Positions 35,241 through 43,955 of a DNA stretch of 64,000 bases are shown piece by piece. This DNA comes from Arthrobacter sp. 9V. GTDB taxonomy: Bacteria; Actinomycetota; Actinomycetes; Actinomycetales; Micrococcaceae. Location: the NCBI RefSeq assembly GCF_902506065.1, contig NZ_LR732912.1, positions 62,001-126,000 of the forward strand, in the 5' to 3' direction. Made by a program: the position numbers and the translations under genes. Positions within the stretch are counted from its first letter, which is position 1, and each line of letters opens with the position of its first letter. Under the pieces are notes generated by a model. That model made no database searches. It was not told the DNA's origin and worked only from the letters and a program-made list of their open reading frames with translations.

Positions 35241-36653
35241 ATGGCCGTTGGGGTCTTTGATCTGTTCTCTGTGGGTATTGGCCCGTCGAGTTCCCATACT
35301 GTGGGGCCGATGCGGGCTGGTGCCGTGTTTGCACGTGAGCTTCGGGAGTCCGGGGTTCTCGAATCCGTTGCGGGTTTGCGGGTTGACCTGTACGGGTCTT
35401 TGGCTGCAACCGGCAAGGGACACGGGACCTTCACGGCCGTCTTGCTCGGACTTGAGGGCTTCGACCCCGAGCTGATCCTGCCTGACGAGGTGGAGGAGCG
35501 GCTCGCGAGGATTGCTGAGACGGGTGTGTTGAACCTGGCTGGTGCTTCGGGCGGGGGTGTGGAGGTGGCGTATGCGGTGGAGGACATGATCCTGCATCCG
35601 TTGACGGTGTTGCCGCGGCATACGAACGGGATGAAGTTCGCGGTTTCTGATGCTGAGGGGAATGTTCTCAGGGAGGCGACGTTCTTTTCGGTCGGTGGCG
35701 GGTTCATTGTCCGTGAGGGTGAGGAGAACTCGGCTCAGCAGGAGTTGGAGGAGTCGAAGAAGGAGTTGCCGTTGCCGTTCCGGACGGCGGCGGAGTTGAT
35801 GGGCCGGTGCGCTTCGAAGGGTTTGGGCATTTCGGACATCATGTTCATCAATGAGCGGGCGTCCCGGAGTGAGGAGGAGATCCGGGAGGGTCTGCTCCAT
35901 ATCTGGTCGGTGATGGAGGCGTGTGTTGAAACCTCATTGAAGCGTGAGGGTGTGTTGCCTGGGGGTTTGAAGGTCCGGCGTCGTTCTCCTGATTGGTTGG
36001 AGCGGTTGCTGAAGGAGGATAAGGACCGGAACGATCCGAAGTATTGGCAGGAGTGGGTGAATCTGATCGCTTTGGCGGTCAATGAGGAGAACGCTTCGGG
36101 TGGCCGGGTGGTGACGGCTCCGACCAATGGTGCTGCGGGGATTATCCCGGCGGTGTTGTATTACGCGTTGAATTATGCGCCGGGCATGGACAAGGCTTCT
36201 CAGCGGGATCGGGATGATGTGGTGGTGAAGTTCTTGCTCGCCGCCGGTGCTGTGGGTGTGTTGTATAAGGAGCAGGCGTCCATTTCGGGGGCTGAGGTGG
36301 GCTGTCAGGGTGAGGTTGGGTCGGCGTCGTCGATGGCTGCTGCCGGGTTGGCTGAGGTGATGGGTGGTACTCCGGGTCAGGTGGAGAACGCGGCGGAGAT
36401 CGCGATGGAACATAACCTGGGGCTCACGTGTGATCCGATCGGGGGGTTGGTGCAGATCCCGTGTATTGAGCGGAACGCGATTGCTGCGGCGAAGGCTATC
36501 AACGCGGCGAAGATGGCGTTGTGGGGTGATGGTACGCACCGGGTCTCGTTGGATGAGGTGATCGTGACCATGCGTGAAACGGGCAAGGACATGTCCCACA
36601 AGTACAAGGAAACAGCCATGGGCGGACTTGCCGTCAACGTCGTCGAATGCTGA
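35241..36653 (+). CDS. sdaA: L-serine ammonia-lyase (iron-sulfur type)
   Basis: A 470-residue fused SdaA. The N-terminal regulatory-like domain holds '[20 protein letters not shown]' (about 11-30). The catalytic domain has '[21 protein letters not shown]', '[19 protein letters not shown]' and '[23 protein letters not shown]', whose Cys residues bind the [4Fe-4S] cluster. It deaminates serine to pyruvate, finishing the glycine-to-pyruvate route with GlyA. ATG 35241 has AGGAA six bases upstream; ATG 35235 would leave no space. From about 35500 to 36580 codons are strikingly G/T-ending compared with the C-ending neighbours. Confidence 0.94.
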   Translation: MAVGVFDLFSVGIGPSSSHTVGPMRAGAVFARELRESGVLESVAGLRVDLYGSLAATGKGHGTFTAVLLGLEGFDPELILPDEVEERLARIAETGVLNLAGASGGGVEVAYAVEDMILHPLTVLPRHTNGMKFAVSDAEGNVLREATFFSVGGGFIVREGEENSAQQELEESKKELPLPFRTAAELMGRCASKGLGISDIMFINERASRSEEEIREGLLHIWSVMEACVETSLKREGVLPGGLKVRRRSPDWLERLLKEDKDRNDPKYWQEWVNLIALAVNEENASGGRVVTAPTNGAAGIIPAVLYYALNYAPGMDKASQRDRDDVVVKFLLAAGAVGVLYKEQASISGAEVGCQGEVGSASSMAAAGLAEVMGGTPGQVENAAEIAMEHNLGLTCDPIGGLVQIPCIERNAIAAAKAINAAKMALWGDGTHRVSLDEVIVTMRETGKDMSHKYKETAMGGLAVNVVEC

Positions 36654-36667
36654 GCGGCGCGCCACCA

Positions 36668-36734
36668 TGCGTTGTTGGGCCCTCTCTGCGCCCCGGAACG
36701 CATGAAAGACACGAACAGAAGGCCCCGCAACGCA
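36668..36734. other. Long-range inverted repeat between sdaA and lipA
   Basis: TGCGTTGTTGGGCC (36668-36681) pairs with GGCCCCGCAACGCA (36721-36734) with two mismatches and a 39-base loop, 15 bases after sdaA. It could be a terminator or an attenuator affecting lipA. Confidence 0.5.
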
Positions 36735-36765
36735 ATAATTTTGCAGACCTACAAGGAAGAACGTC

Positions 36766-37773
36766 ATGACACTCGCACCTGAAGGCCGTAAGTTACTGCG
36801 CGTTGAGCAGCGTAACTCGGCGGTCCCGGTTGAACGTAAGCCTGAGTGGATCAAGGCCAAGGTTCAGATGGGGCCGGAGTTTGTTCAGCTCAAGAATCTG
36901 GTGAAGAAGGAAGGCCTGCACACGGTGTGTGAGGAGGCCGGGTGCCCGAACATTTTTGAGTGCTGGGAAGATAAGGAAGCGACGTTCCTGATCGGCGGGT
37001 CCGAGTGCACGCGGCGCTGTGATTTCTGCCAGATCGATACCGGCAAGCCGTCCCCGGTGGACATGTTCGAACCCACCAAGGTGGCCCGCAGTGTCCAGGC
37101 GATGCAGTTGCGGTACGCCACCGTGACCGGGGTGGCCCGTGATGACCTCGCCGATGAGGGTGTGTGGTTGTACGCCGAAACGGTCCGGAAGATCCATGAA
37201 CTGAACCCCGGCACCGGGGTGGAGTTGTTGATCCCGGACTTCTCCGGCAGGCCAGAGCACATCGCGGCGATCTGTGATTCCAAGCCCGAGGTGTTCGCGC
37301 ACAACGTGGAGACCGTGCCGAGGATTTTCAAGCGGATCCGTCCGGCGTTCCGGTACGAGCGCTCCTTGGACGTGATCACGCAGGGCCGGGATTTGGGTAT
37401 GGTGACCAAGTCCAACCTGATCCTGGGCATGGGCGAGACCCGCGAGGAAATTTCCGAAGCGTTGCGGGACCTGCGCGCGGCCGGGTGTGATTTGATCACC
37501 ATTACCCAGTACCTGCGCCCGTCCGAGCGGCACTTGCCGGTGGACCGTTGGGTCAAGCCGCAGGAGTTCGTGGACCTTCAGAACGAGGCCGAAGAAATCG
37601 GGTTCCTTGGTGTGATGTCGGGTCCGTTGGTGCGGTCCTCGTACCGTGCAGGGCGTTTGTGGGCCACGGCCATGCGGAAGAAGGGCTGGGAAATCCCCGC
37701 AGCCCTGGCACACATCGAGTCCTCCGGCACCACCCGCCAGGAAGCCTCCACCATCCTCGCCGCCCACAGCTAA
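36766..37773 (+). CDS. lipA: Lipoyl synthase
   Basis: A 335-residue radical-SAM enzyme. The auxiliary cluster cysteines are in '[12 protein letters not shown]' (55, 60, 66), and the radical-SAM CX3CX2C is 'CTRRCDFC' (81, 85, 88). The conserved C-terminal Ser is in '[11 protein letters not shown]'. It inserts two sulfurs into octanoyl-GcvH and octanoyl-E2 to make lipoyl groups. An ATG start with AAGGAAG upstream. lipB is not present nearby. Placement after sdaA ties lipoate supply to the glycine-cleavage genes. Confidence 0.95.
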   Translation: MTLAPEGRKLLRVEQRNSAVPVERKPEWIKAKVQMGPEFVQLKNLVKKEGLHTVCEEAGCPNIFECWEDKEATFLIGGSECTRRCDFCQIDTGKPSPVDMFEPTKVARSVQAMQLRYATVTGVARDDLADEGVWLYAETVRKIHELNPGTGVELLIPDFSGRPEHIAAICDSKPEVFAHNVETVPRIFKRIRPAFRYERSLDVITQGRDLGMVTKSNLILGMGETREEISEALRDLRAAGCDLITITQYLRPSERHLPVDRWVKPQEFVDLQNEAEEIGFLGVMSGPLVRSSYRAGRLWATAMRKKGWEIPAALAHIESSGTTRQEASTILAAHS

Positions 37774-37804
37774 AGCAGCACAGCCATGCAGCTAAAGCAG
37801 CACA
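37767..37804 (+). repeat. Stop-spanning tandem duplication at lipA 3' end
   Basis: CAGCTAAAGCAGCACA occurs at 37767-37782 and 37789-37804 (period 22). The first copy contains the lipA stop TAA (37771-37773). Confidence 0.8.
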
Positions 37805-37887
37805 AAGCCAAGAACTCCAAGGACTCCTTGGACGCGCTCCCGCAGCCGTCCCGTGAAGGGTGCGCGCCAAGAAGAACAGCAGTAGTA

Positions 37888-37930
37888 CGACGGCGGCTGG
37901 TTGCCTTTCCAGGGTGACCGGCCGCCGTCG
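37888..37930 (+). terminator. Terminator-like hairpin downstream of lipA
   Basis: CGACGGCGGC (37888-37897) pairs exactly with GCCGCCGTCG (37921-37930), extended inward by TGGT/ACCG with one mismatch. It is the likely end of the glycine/lipoate transcript. Confidence 0.65.
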
Positions 37931-38346
37931 GGCGCTAACTTACGGGCGTCCGTCATGAAGCCGAAGCATTCGAACACCAGCGCAGTTTTTGCTCAAGACG
38001 GGCACAATGTTCACGCACCCCGGCCAGATCCCCTTCCCTTGCCGGGGTAAGAGCCTTGTCCACTCCTTGGACAGCTCGCCCGAAAGCGAGTACTTCCGGT
38101 CCCGCCAATACCGGGATCGAAACTGACCCACCAAGTAGTTTCAGCGAAAAAAATGAGTACTCGCATCCAGCATGTGGGTATCTCCCGGTCAATGTTCGAA
38201 TGAAAAATTGAGGTAGCCCGAACCATAGCCATGGGGCTTGCCGGGATTGAACTATTGGTGGCATCGCTTCATCCGACAACAACGGATCGGATGCTGGGGG
38301 TTCCGTTGCGGCTCCCCGGGACGTAGATCAACCAAGGAGTCTTACC
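37931..38346. other. Non-coding, AT-richer stretch upstream of the secreted-protein genes
   Basis: A 416-base gap with clearly lower GC around 38110-38220 (an AAAAAAATGAG run and an ATGAAAAATTGAGG segment). Opposite-strand frames of about 60-109 codons exist here but have no ribosome site or recognisable motif. The final part holds ATCCGACAACAACGGAT (38269-38285), with short ATCCG/CGGAT arms, and AAGGAG just before the start at 38347. It probably contains the promoter and a 5' leader for 38347-38802. Confidence 0.45.
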
Positions 38347-38802
38347 ATGCGCAAGCTTTCCAAGAAGAGCCGGATCACAGCAGCCGTCGCCGGCGTGGCA
38401 TTGGTTGCAGTTGGCGGCGGAGCTGCCTATGCCTACTGGACCACTACGGGTTCGGGCAGCGGCCAAGCCACCAACTCCGCAGGCGGCGGAACGGTCACCC
38501 TCCACGCCACATTCGCTGGCGGGCTTGCTCCGGGCAACTCGGTCCCCGTTTCCTACACCGCAGATAACTCCACTACGTCCAGCACCGTGGTGGGAACCCT
38601 CAGCGCCAGCGTGACCACCAGCGTGGCCGATTGCCTGCCCACATGGTTCGACGTCACTGCCGTCACCACCAACAGCCCCGTTGCGGCCGGATCCACCGGA
38701 ACATCGGTGGGCAGCGGCGTGCTCAAGTTCAACGACAGCACCACCGCCAACCAGGACGCCTGCAAGTCCGCAATCGTGACGGTCACGGTGGGCAGCCTCT
38801 AG
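38347..38802 (+). CDS. Secreted protein with SipW-type (AYAYW) signal peptide, TasA-like
   Basis: A 151-residue exported protein. The basic N-terminus 'MRKLSKKSRI' is followed by a hydrophobic core and 'GGAAYAYWTTTGSGSGQA', where AYAYW (27-31) is the signature of SipW-cognate signal peptides. The mature part is Thr/Ser/Gly-rich and beta-prone, with two Cys residues in 'VADCLPTWFD' and 'NQDACKSA' that may form a disulfide. It is a candidate extracellular fibre or matrix protein. AAGGAG precedes ATG 38347. A strong terminator follows, so it is transcribed alone and perhaps at a high level. Confidence 0.78.
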   Translation: MRKLSKKSRITAAVAGVALVAVGGGAAYAYWTTTGSGSGQATNSAGGGTVTLHATFAGGLAPGNSVPVSYTADNSTTSSTVVGTLSASVTTSVADCLPTWFDVTAVTTNSPVAAGSTGTSVGSGVLKFNDSTTANQDACKSAIVTVTVGSL

Positions 38803-38840
38803 GCCGCCGGCTTCCTCATATGAAAGCCGCCTGAAAGCTC

Positions 38841-38870
38841 CGGGGGCCACCTTGCGAGTGGTGGCCCCCG
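38841..38870 (+). terminator. Intrinsic terminator of the TasA-like gene
   Basis: A perfect 11-base stem, CGGGGGCCACC (38841-38851) with GGTGGCCCCCG (38860-38870), and an 8-base loop. The tail is weakly T-rich. Confidence 0.75.
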
Positions 38871-38946
38871 GCTTGCCAATTCTCTTCCCAAAGTCGTTTT
38901 CCATGACGTTTTCAACGCACGCAAGCAATGTCCGAAAAGAGCTTCC

Positions 38947-39816
38947 ATGGACCACCGCCCAGAGCGCGACACACCGTTTCATCGAGTGCGACCTCCCTTG
39001 CGCGCGCTGCTGCTCGCCATGGTGGTGGCGATGATTCCCATGGCGACCCTGGCGACCCTGGCGGCCAGCAACGGGCAGAGCAGAGCCCAGGGCAACCAAG
39101 TCAGCGCCGCTAAGGTGCCCGCCGGGATCTCGGCAGTGCTGTCTCCCTCGAGCCGAACCGTCGACCAAGGACAGTCCGCCACGTTCACGGTGTCAGCGAC
39201 GTCGACAGCGGGGTTCGTTGGGCCCGTAACCTTCACGGTGGCGGGTTTGCCGGCAGGTGCGACTGCCAGCCAGTCGCCGTCGTCGGTCAATCTCACCTCC
39301 GGTTCCACCGCGCAGGTGACGTTGACCATAGCCACGGCCACCACCACGCCGGCCACAAAGACTGATTTCACCGTCAAAGCCACCAGCGGGACATTGGTTT
39401 CCAACGCAGCGCCGGGGCAGTTGCAGGTCCTGGAGGTCAAACGAACTTTAGCTGTTTCAGGGTCCGTCAGCGGGCTGCTGGCGCCGGGGGTTTCGCGGGC
39501 TGTGGATCTGCAGATCAACAACACCAACAACAAGAGCATCGCGGTAACAAATTTGTCCGTGTCGATCGGCCAGGTGGTTCGGACTCCAGCGGCTGTGGCA
39601 GCCAACCTTCCGTGCACGGCGGCGGATTACCAGCTCACCCAATACACGGGCGCATACCCCCTCACTGTTGAGCCGGGCAACCGTTCACTTTCAAGCTTGA
39701 ACGTGCCGCAAGGGAAGTGGCCACAGCTCAAAATGCTGGACACCGCCCAGCTCCAGGATGGTTGCAAAGGCGCCACCATCCAGCTCGTTTTCACCGGCAC
39801 GGGACAGGCGAACTGA
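38947..39816 (+). CDS. Secreted Ser/Thr-rich protein with Ig-like repeat domain
   Basis: A 289-residue exported protein. The N-terminal segment 'LRALLLAMVVAMIPMATLATLAA' (18-40) is a signal helix after a long basic leader. Residues 58-150 hold one Ig-like beta-sandwich of the type 'SPSSRTVDQGQSATFTVSATSTAGFVGPVTFTVAGLPAGATAS' (starting at about 67), common in actinobacterial surface proteins. A second beta domain (160-285) has Cys in 'NLPCTAADYQL' and 'QDGCKGATIQ'. ATG 38947 follows AAAGAG. The stop is one base before the next gene's start, so the two are co-expressed. Confidence 0.72.
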   Translation: MDHRPERDTPFHRVRPPLRALLLAMVVAMIPMATLATLAASNGQSRAQGNQVSAAKVPAGISAVLSPSSRTVDQGQSATFTVSATSTAGFVGPVTFTVAGLPAGATASQSPSSVNLTSGSTAQVTLTIATATTTPATKTDFTVKATSGTLVSNAAPGQLQVLEVKRTLAVSGSVSGLLAPGVSRAVDLQINNTNNKSIAVTNLSVSIGQVVRTPAAVAANLPCTAADYQLTQYTGAYPLTVEPGNRSLSSLNVPQGKWPQLKMLDTAQLQDGCKGATIQLVFTGTGQAN

Positions 39817-39817
39817 C

Positions 39818-40333
39818 ATGAAGACGACAGTCCGAATCCCGCGCAATCACAGCAGCGGACGCCTCGCTCGAACAGTGGCCGCCACCGCGGCGCTTTGCCT
39901 CTTGGGCGGTGCAGGAACCGCGTACGCCTACTGGGCCACCGCAGGCACCGGAAGTGGATCAGCCGCCAACGGCACCATGCAGACCGTCACTGTGGTCGCG
40001 CTCGTCCCGGGCGACACGCTGCAAACCAGCCTGGCTCCGGGAGGGACTGCCGATGTCATCCTCCGGGCATCAAACCCGAATCCTCACGCCGTCACCATCT
40101 ATGGCCTCGCCGCTAACGGCCCCGTGACCGCCGATGCAGCACACCCCGGCTGCACCACCACTGGGGTAACGTTCACGCCGCCGCCAACACCCTTGACCCC
40201 GCCGGTGATCATCCAGGCGAACAGTTCCATCCTTCTGACGCTTCAGGGGGCAGCAAATATGAGCACGGCATCTGTTTCGGCGTGCCAAGGTGCCCAGTTC
40301 ACGGTTCCCGTCACGCTGGAGGTACGGAAATGA
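39818..40333 (+). CDS. Secreted protein with SipW-type (AYAYW) signal peptide
   Basis: A 171-residue exported protein. Its signal 'LCLLGGAGTAYAYWATAGTGSGSA' again contains AYAYW (35-39), so it is a second probable SipW substrate. The mature part is beta-rich, with Cys in 'AAHPGCTTTG' and 'VSACQGAQF' laid out much as in the 38347 protein, which suggests paralogy. The segment 'VVALVPGDTLQTSLAPGGTADVILRASNPNPHAVTIYGLA' (60-99) resembles the TasA/CalY core. The gene overlaps its downstream neighbour by four bases. Confidence 0.75.
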   Translation: MKTTVRIPRNHSSGRLARTVAATAALCLLGGAGTAYAYWATAGTGSGSAANGTMQTVTVVALVPGDTLQTSLAPGGTADVILRASNPNPHAVTIYGLAANGPVTADAAHPGCTTTGVTFTPPPTPLTPPVIIQANSSILLTLQGAANMSTASVSACQGAQFTVPVTLEVRK

Positions 40334-41598
40334 GCCCGCAACACTGGCCAGCCCACCCCAGCGCCACTTTTGGCCGCTGGAACCGCATTGCGTTGATCGT
40401 GGCGGGACTCCTTCTCATTTCCTGGGGAGGGCCCGCTGCCATGGCGTTCTGGGGGTCGGTCAGCGCTGGCTCCGGCGCGGCCAAGGCCGACACCCTGGCC
40501 CAAGGCAGTAAGCCCATCACCGCGGTTTCCGGTACTAACGTCACAGTCACCTGGACGGCAAGCACGACGGCGGCAGGACGGTCCGTGACCGGCTACAGCA
40601 TTGCACGTTTCGGTTCCGCAACCGGCGGTACAAGGGTTCAGGCAACGGGCGGTTGCAGCGCAACTGTTGCAGCGCTGAGTTGTGTAGAAACAGGCGTTCC
40701 CGCTGGGACTTGGTTCTACACCGTCACACCTTTGCTCTCCCTTTGGCAGGGCGCCGAGAGCACACGCAGCGTTGGTACAACACCTGTCACGGACACCACC
40801 CCGCCGCCGGCGCCAGTGGTGACGGCTCCGGTCTACGTCCATCAGGGCAACGTGGCCGGCGTTCCGGTCAGCGGCGCCGCAGAAGCCAACTCAACGGTGG
40901 TTCTCACCATCACGGGTGGAGGAGCCCTGCCGGTGACTCAAACTCTCACCACCAACGGGTCCGGAAGCTGGACCGCCGCGCCGGTGAACATGACTGCTTT
41001 CAGTCCCGGCACTATTACATACTCGGCCAAGGCAACGGATGCGGCCGGAAACACCGGGCCTGCGGGCACGGCGAGTTCCACCAAGGACGTTTCGTCGCCT
41101 ACTGTCACGGGTGTCCTGTTGACTAACGGCGGTGGTACCAGCGGGATAGGAATCATCGGCACGGGTGACAAAGTCACCTTGACGTTCTCCGAACCCCTGG
41201 CCGCCAACACGATCTGCAGCGCCTGGACCAGTAACAACACCACGCTGACCCAGAACGGCAACGGCAGCAGCCAGGTGGCGGTGAACATCAGCGCCGGGAG
41301 CATCCTCACGGTTTCCGGCGCAGGATGTTCCACTCTCAGGATTGGTAGCGTGGCTCTTGGAGGTGACTACACCTCAACAGCCCTTACCTTTGCAGGGAAC
41401 AACACCAGCGGTTCCAGCCTGGTATGGAACCCCGGCGCCAACACGCTCACCATCACGTTGGGCGATGGAACGGCCGGCACGAAGGTGGTGTCGTCCGAGA
41501 CAGTTGCCCCCACTTACACGCCAGCTGCGGGGCTTACTGACATCGCCACCAACCCGCTGGCAGCCAGCCCCGTGACGGGCGCACCCTCCCGGTTCTGA
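40330..41598 (+). CDS. Large secreted surface protein with Ig-like/fibronectin-type repeats
   Basis: A 422-residue exported protein. The signal helix is 'IALIVAGLLLISWGGPAAMAFWGSVSAGSGAA', with a PAAMAFW variant (35-41) of the AYAYW motif. Then come a fibronectin-like domain (about 55-145, 'GTNVTVTWTASTTAAGRSVTGYSIARF') and an Ig/bacterial adhesion-type domain (155-235, 'ANSTVVLTITGGGALPVTQTLTTNGSGSWTAAPVNM'). The C-terminal domain (240-420) has 'GDKVTLTFSEPLAANTICSAW'. No LPXTG or membrane anchor is seen at the C-terminus. ATG 40330 overlaps the previous stop (ATGA), so the three genes from 38947 form one operon. Confidence 0.75.
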   Translation: MSPQHWPAHPSATFGRWNRIALIVAGLLLISWGGPAAMAFWGSVSAGSGAAKADTLAQGSKPITAVSGTNVTVTWTASTTAAGRSVTGYSIARFGSATGGTRVQATGGCSATVAALSCVETGVPAGTWFYTVTPLLSLWQGAESTRSVGTTPVTDTTPPPAPVVTAPVYVHQGNVAGVPVSGAAEANSTVVLTITGGGALPVTQTLTTNGSGSWTAAPVNMTAFSPGTITYSAKATDAAGNTGPAGTASSTKDVSSPTVTGVLLTNGGGTSGIGIIGTGDKVTLTFSEPLAANTICSAWTSNNTTLTQNGNGSSQVAVNISAGSILTVSGAGCSTLRIGSVALGGDYTSTALTFAGNNTSGSSLVWNPGANTLTITLGDGTAGTKVVSSETVAPTYTPAAGLTDIATNPLAASPVTGAPSRF

Positions 41599-41627
41599 TC
41601 CCTCCATCGATTTGCAGCAGTACGTCA

Positions 41628-41665
41628 CGGATAGTGCCCCTCCACGTGATGAGGGGCACTATCCG
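41628..41665 (+). terminator. Perfect hairpin after the secreted-protein operon
   Basis: CGGATAGTGCCCCT (41628-41641) pairs exactly with AGGGGCACTATCCG (41652-41665), loop of ten. It is the likely operon terminator. Its TGCCCC/GGGGCA core resembles the other palindromic elements in the window. Confidence 0.7.
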
Positions 41666-41736
41666 CCCATAATTACCGGGTAGCCCTAAACGCCGGGCGT
41701 AACCTTGAAGCGGACGCCAGTGCCGCCGTCGTACGT

Positions 41737-42831
41737 TTGATCCTGCGACGAAAGGCGAGCCGCCCCTTGAAGGCTGTAGCGGAAATGTTCACGATGGGTC
41801 CTGGAAACAAGGACCACCATCCCGCACTCCGCTGCGCTGTAGGCGTTTTTGTCCCGCTGATTACGTTGACGCTGCTGGGACGGCTGGACCTGGCCGTGTT
41901 TGCGTCGTTTGGTGCGTTCACCGGAATTTATGGCCGCAACGAACCCCACAGCGTGCGTTTCCGGAGCCAGGTGCGCGCCGGCGGCTTCATGCTTTTCATC
42001 ATTCTTCTGGCCACGCTCACGGCTCGTCTGGCGCAAGTCGGAGGCATCGACGGTGCCGCGTATTCCTGGCTGCTGACGGCGGCTACCACCGTGGTGGCCG
42101 GTGGCTGCTCCGTGGTGGTGGCAGCTTGGCGGCTCCGTCCCGGCGGCTCGCTCTTTCACATCTTTGCCTTCGCTGCCATTGCCTCGATCCCGGCTCAACC
42201 CCCGCTTTGGGAAGCCATGTTGGTGGCGGTGGGGACTACGGTCTTTTGCTTGCTGATCGGTATGTCATCACGTGTCCTCAAAAGCCACCGGACTCCTTGG
42301 AAGCGCCCGCCGCCCATCCGTCACACTGCAGCTGAGCGCCGGGCGATCTGGCTTGAGGGCGGCGGCTACCTGGTGGCGGCGGGCCTGGCGGGAACAATCG
42401 CAACGTTGGTGGGGGAGCGGCTCGGATTCGGGCACACGTACTGGGCCATGGTGGCTGCTGTTGTTCCGCTGGTAGGCCACTCCACCCGGCACAGGGTGAG
42501 CCGTGGTATCCAAAGGATCGCGGGAACGGTGATCGGGCTGGTGTTGCTGGCCGGCATTCTCTGGTTGAACCCTGCGCCGTGGGCCATGGTTTTGGTGATC
42601 GCTGCGTGCCAGTTCGGGGCGGAGATGTTCATCGCCCGTCAGTACTTCGTGGCGCAGGTCTTCGTGACGCCCTTGGCGTTGATCGCCACGCTGCTGGCCG
42701 CGCCTGTTGACCCTGCGTTGTTGCTGCGCGACCGCATCATCGAGACCGTCATTGGTGCCGTCGTCGGTGTTGCAGTGGTGGTGGCTCCGGCTGTTTGGCG
42801 ACGCTTGCGGGCCACCAAACCGGGCGTTTAG
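41737..42831 (+). CDS. FUSC-family (aromatic acid exporter-like) membrane protein
   Basis: A protein of up to 364 residues with two blocks of about four to five helices separated by a cytoplasmic stretch (about 180-215). The N-terminal block has 'LGRLDLAVFASFGAFTGIYGRNEPHSVRF' and the C-terminal block 'HTYWAMVAAVVPLVGHSTRHRVSRGIQRIAGTVIG', both FUSC/ArAE (PF13515-type) hallmarks. Such proteins export aromatic acids or antimicrobials. The start is uncertain: TTG 41737, TTG 41767 (AAAGGCGAG upstream) or ATG 41786. The last codons and stop lie within a 25-base tandem array. Confidence 0.8.
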   Translation: MILRRKASRPLKAVAEMFTMGPGNKDHHPALRCAVGVFVPLITLTLLGRLDLAVFASFGAFTGIYGRNEPHSVRFRSQVRAGGFMLFIILLATLTARLAQVGGIDGAAYSWLLTAATTVVAGGCSVVVAAWRLRPGGSLFHIFAFAAIASIPAQPPLWEAMLVAVGTTVFCLLIGMSSRVLKSHRTPWKRPPPIRHTAAERRAIWLEGGGYLVAAGLAGTIATLVGERLGFGHTYWAMVAAVVPLVGHSTRHRVSRGIQRIAGTVIGLVLLAGILWLNPAPWAMVLVIAACQFGAEMFIARQYFVAQVFVTPLALIATLLAAPVDPALLLRDRIIETVIGAVVGVAVVVAPAVWRRLRATKPGV

Positions 42832-42895
42832 CCCCCCCACCAAAACGGTCGCTTAGCACCCCCACCAAAACGGTCGCTTAGCACCTCACCAAACC
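42812..42895 (+). repeat. Stop-spanning tandem repeat at FUSC gene 3' end
   Basis: Four decaying copies of CCACCAAAACGGTCGCTTAG, starting at 42812, 42837, 42862 and 42886 (period 24-25). The first copy is the end of the coding sequence and contains the stop TAG; copies two and three repeat that TAG in other frames. Confidence 0.85.
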
Positions 42896-42976
42896 GGCAA
42901 GTCAGCGTCGCGGGAACAAATCACCTAGTATCAATTGGTTAGACAAGCAAGATACATGTCTACCAAAGGACTGGTG

Positions 42977-43474
42977 ATGAGCGACAAAAGTGAACGTCAG
43001 GGCTATTGGTACGGGCTTGAAAGCCGCAAGCAGATGGGTGCTGTGGACGTGCTGAATGCCCTCAGGGACTACCGCTCGGCCGAGGCTGACATGCGGCGCC
43101 GAACCCAGGCATCCATGGGGATGGGTGAAACAGACCTCCTGGCCCTGAGGTACCTGCTCGAAGCTGAGCGAGCGGGGAGAGACGTGGGCCCCAAAGAGTT
43201 GACGGTCCGCTTGGGCATGACCTCAGCTTCCATGACTTCATTGGTGGACCGCCTGGTCAGGTCCGGCTACGTCACTCGCGAGCCGCACCCCACCGATCGG
43301 CGAGCCCTTATTCTCAAGACCACCCCGGGCTCGGACCAGGAAGTCCGCAGCACTTTGGGGGATATGCATGCCCGGATGATGGAAGTTGCGGGGGCCCTGA
43401 ATCCCGAGGAATCGGCAGTGGTGGTGGACTTCCTCAGGCGTATGCGCAGTGCGATCGACAGCGTGGCCACGTAA
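42977..43474 (+). CDS. MarR-family transcriptional regulator
   Basis: A 165-residue winged-helix regulator. 'VGPKELTVRLGMTSASMTSLVDRLVRSGYVTREPHPTDRRALILKTTPGS' (about 73-122) is the MarR DNA-binding region with the DRR wing. Helices before and after form the dimer domain. ATG 42977 has AAAGGA six bases upstream; earlier starts (42935, 42956) lack one. It faces the same way as the FUSC-type transporter upstream and the small-protein/kinase pair downstream. An AT-rich segment with a TAGC palindrome follows it, so its target may be either side. Confidence 0.88.
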   Translation: MSDKSERQGYWYGLESRKQMGAVDVLNALRDYRSAEADMRRRTQASMGMGETDLLALRYLLEAERAGRDVGPKELTVRLGMTSASMTSLVDRLVRSGYVTREPHPTDRRALILKTTPGSDQEVRSTLGDMHARMMEVAGALNPEESAVVVDFLRRMRSAIDSVAT

Positions 43475-43514
43475 CGCGGACTGGACTTAAGTACTAAGTA
43501 CACATATAACTAGA

Positions 43515-43525
43515 TAGCCAAGCTA
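43515..43525. promoter_or_regulatory. Palindrome TAGC-CAA-GCTA in promoter of the 43554 gene
   Basis: A perfect short palindrome in an AT-rich segment (43485-43535), 29 bases before the next start codon. The upstream MarR promoter has the related GACAAGCAAG. It is a candidate MarR operator. Confidence 0.4.
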
Positions 43526-43553
43526 CTTACTAGGGAATGTGTGGGAGAGAACG

Positions 43554-43955
43554 ATGACAGTCGCGCTGCGTGAACCAAGCTCCACACCAGTGGCTGAAAA
43601 CACCGTGGACATTGTCACGGAAAAAGTAATTCCCCAGGGACCCGTCCACTGTGGCTCCCATATGGCCATCTCCGCCGGTCCATCCTACGACTCCATGCAG
43701 TGGGTGGCTGTAGAACCGATGTGGCCTGAATGGGCATGCGGGTGCGGATTTCGGATGGACATCGACGCCCTGGACCCCGTGAGCGGCGTGTGGATTGCGG
43801 CGCTTCGCCGCCAAAGCCTTCAGCACGAACTGGCAATCGCCCACAACACGCTGGAGCTGGCGTTCAAAAAAGCGGTCGACGCCGGCGTCGACCCTTACGC
43901 TCTGGCCGAGGTGACCGGAGTCCCGGCCGCCGAAATTGACTCCCTCCTACAGTGA
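43554..43955 (+). CDS. Small Cys-containing hypothetical protein coupled to a Ser/Thr kinase
   Basis: A 133-residue soluble protein. The middle has 'PVHCGSHM' and 'EWACGCGFRMDID' (Cys at about 37 and in the CGCG motif near 61-63), which could bind metal. The C-terminal half is helical, with a possible helix-turn-helix-like end 'DPYALAEVTGVPAAEIDSLL', as in DNA-binding or adaptor proteins. GGGAGAGA precedes ATG 43554. Its last bases overlap the kinase start by four bases, so the two are made together. I do not recognise the family. Confidence 0.7.
   Translation: MTVALREPSSTPVAENTVDIVTEKVIPQGPVHCGSHMAISAGPSYDSMQWVAVEPMWPEWACGCGFRMDIDALDPVSGVWIAALRRQSLQHELAIAHNTLELAFKKAVDAGVDPYALAEVTGVPAAEIDSLLQ

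Noticed and set aside
37786..37917. 43-codon frame starting MQLKQHKAKN after lipA
   Set aside because: It begins inside the lipA stop duplication and ends inside the terminator hairpin, so it is most likely chance.
37953..38282. Minus-strand frame of 109 codons in the gap after lipA
   Set aside because: Parts look helical (LAGVREHCARLEQKLRW), but there is no ribosome site or homologue-like domain, and the region holds promoter-like AT-rich DNA. Kept as non-coding with doubt.
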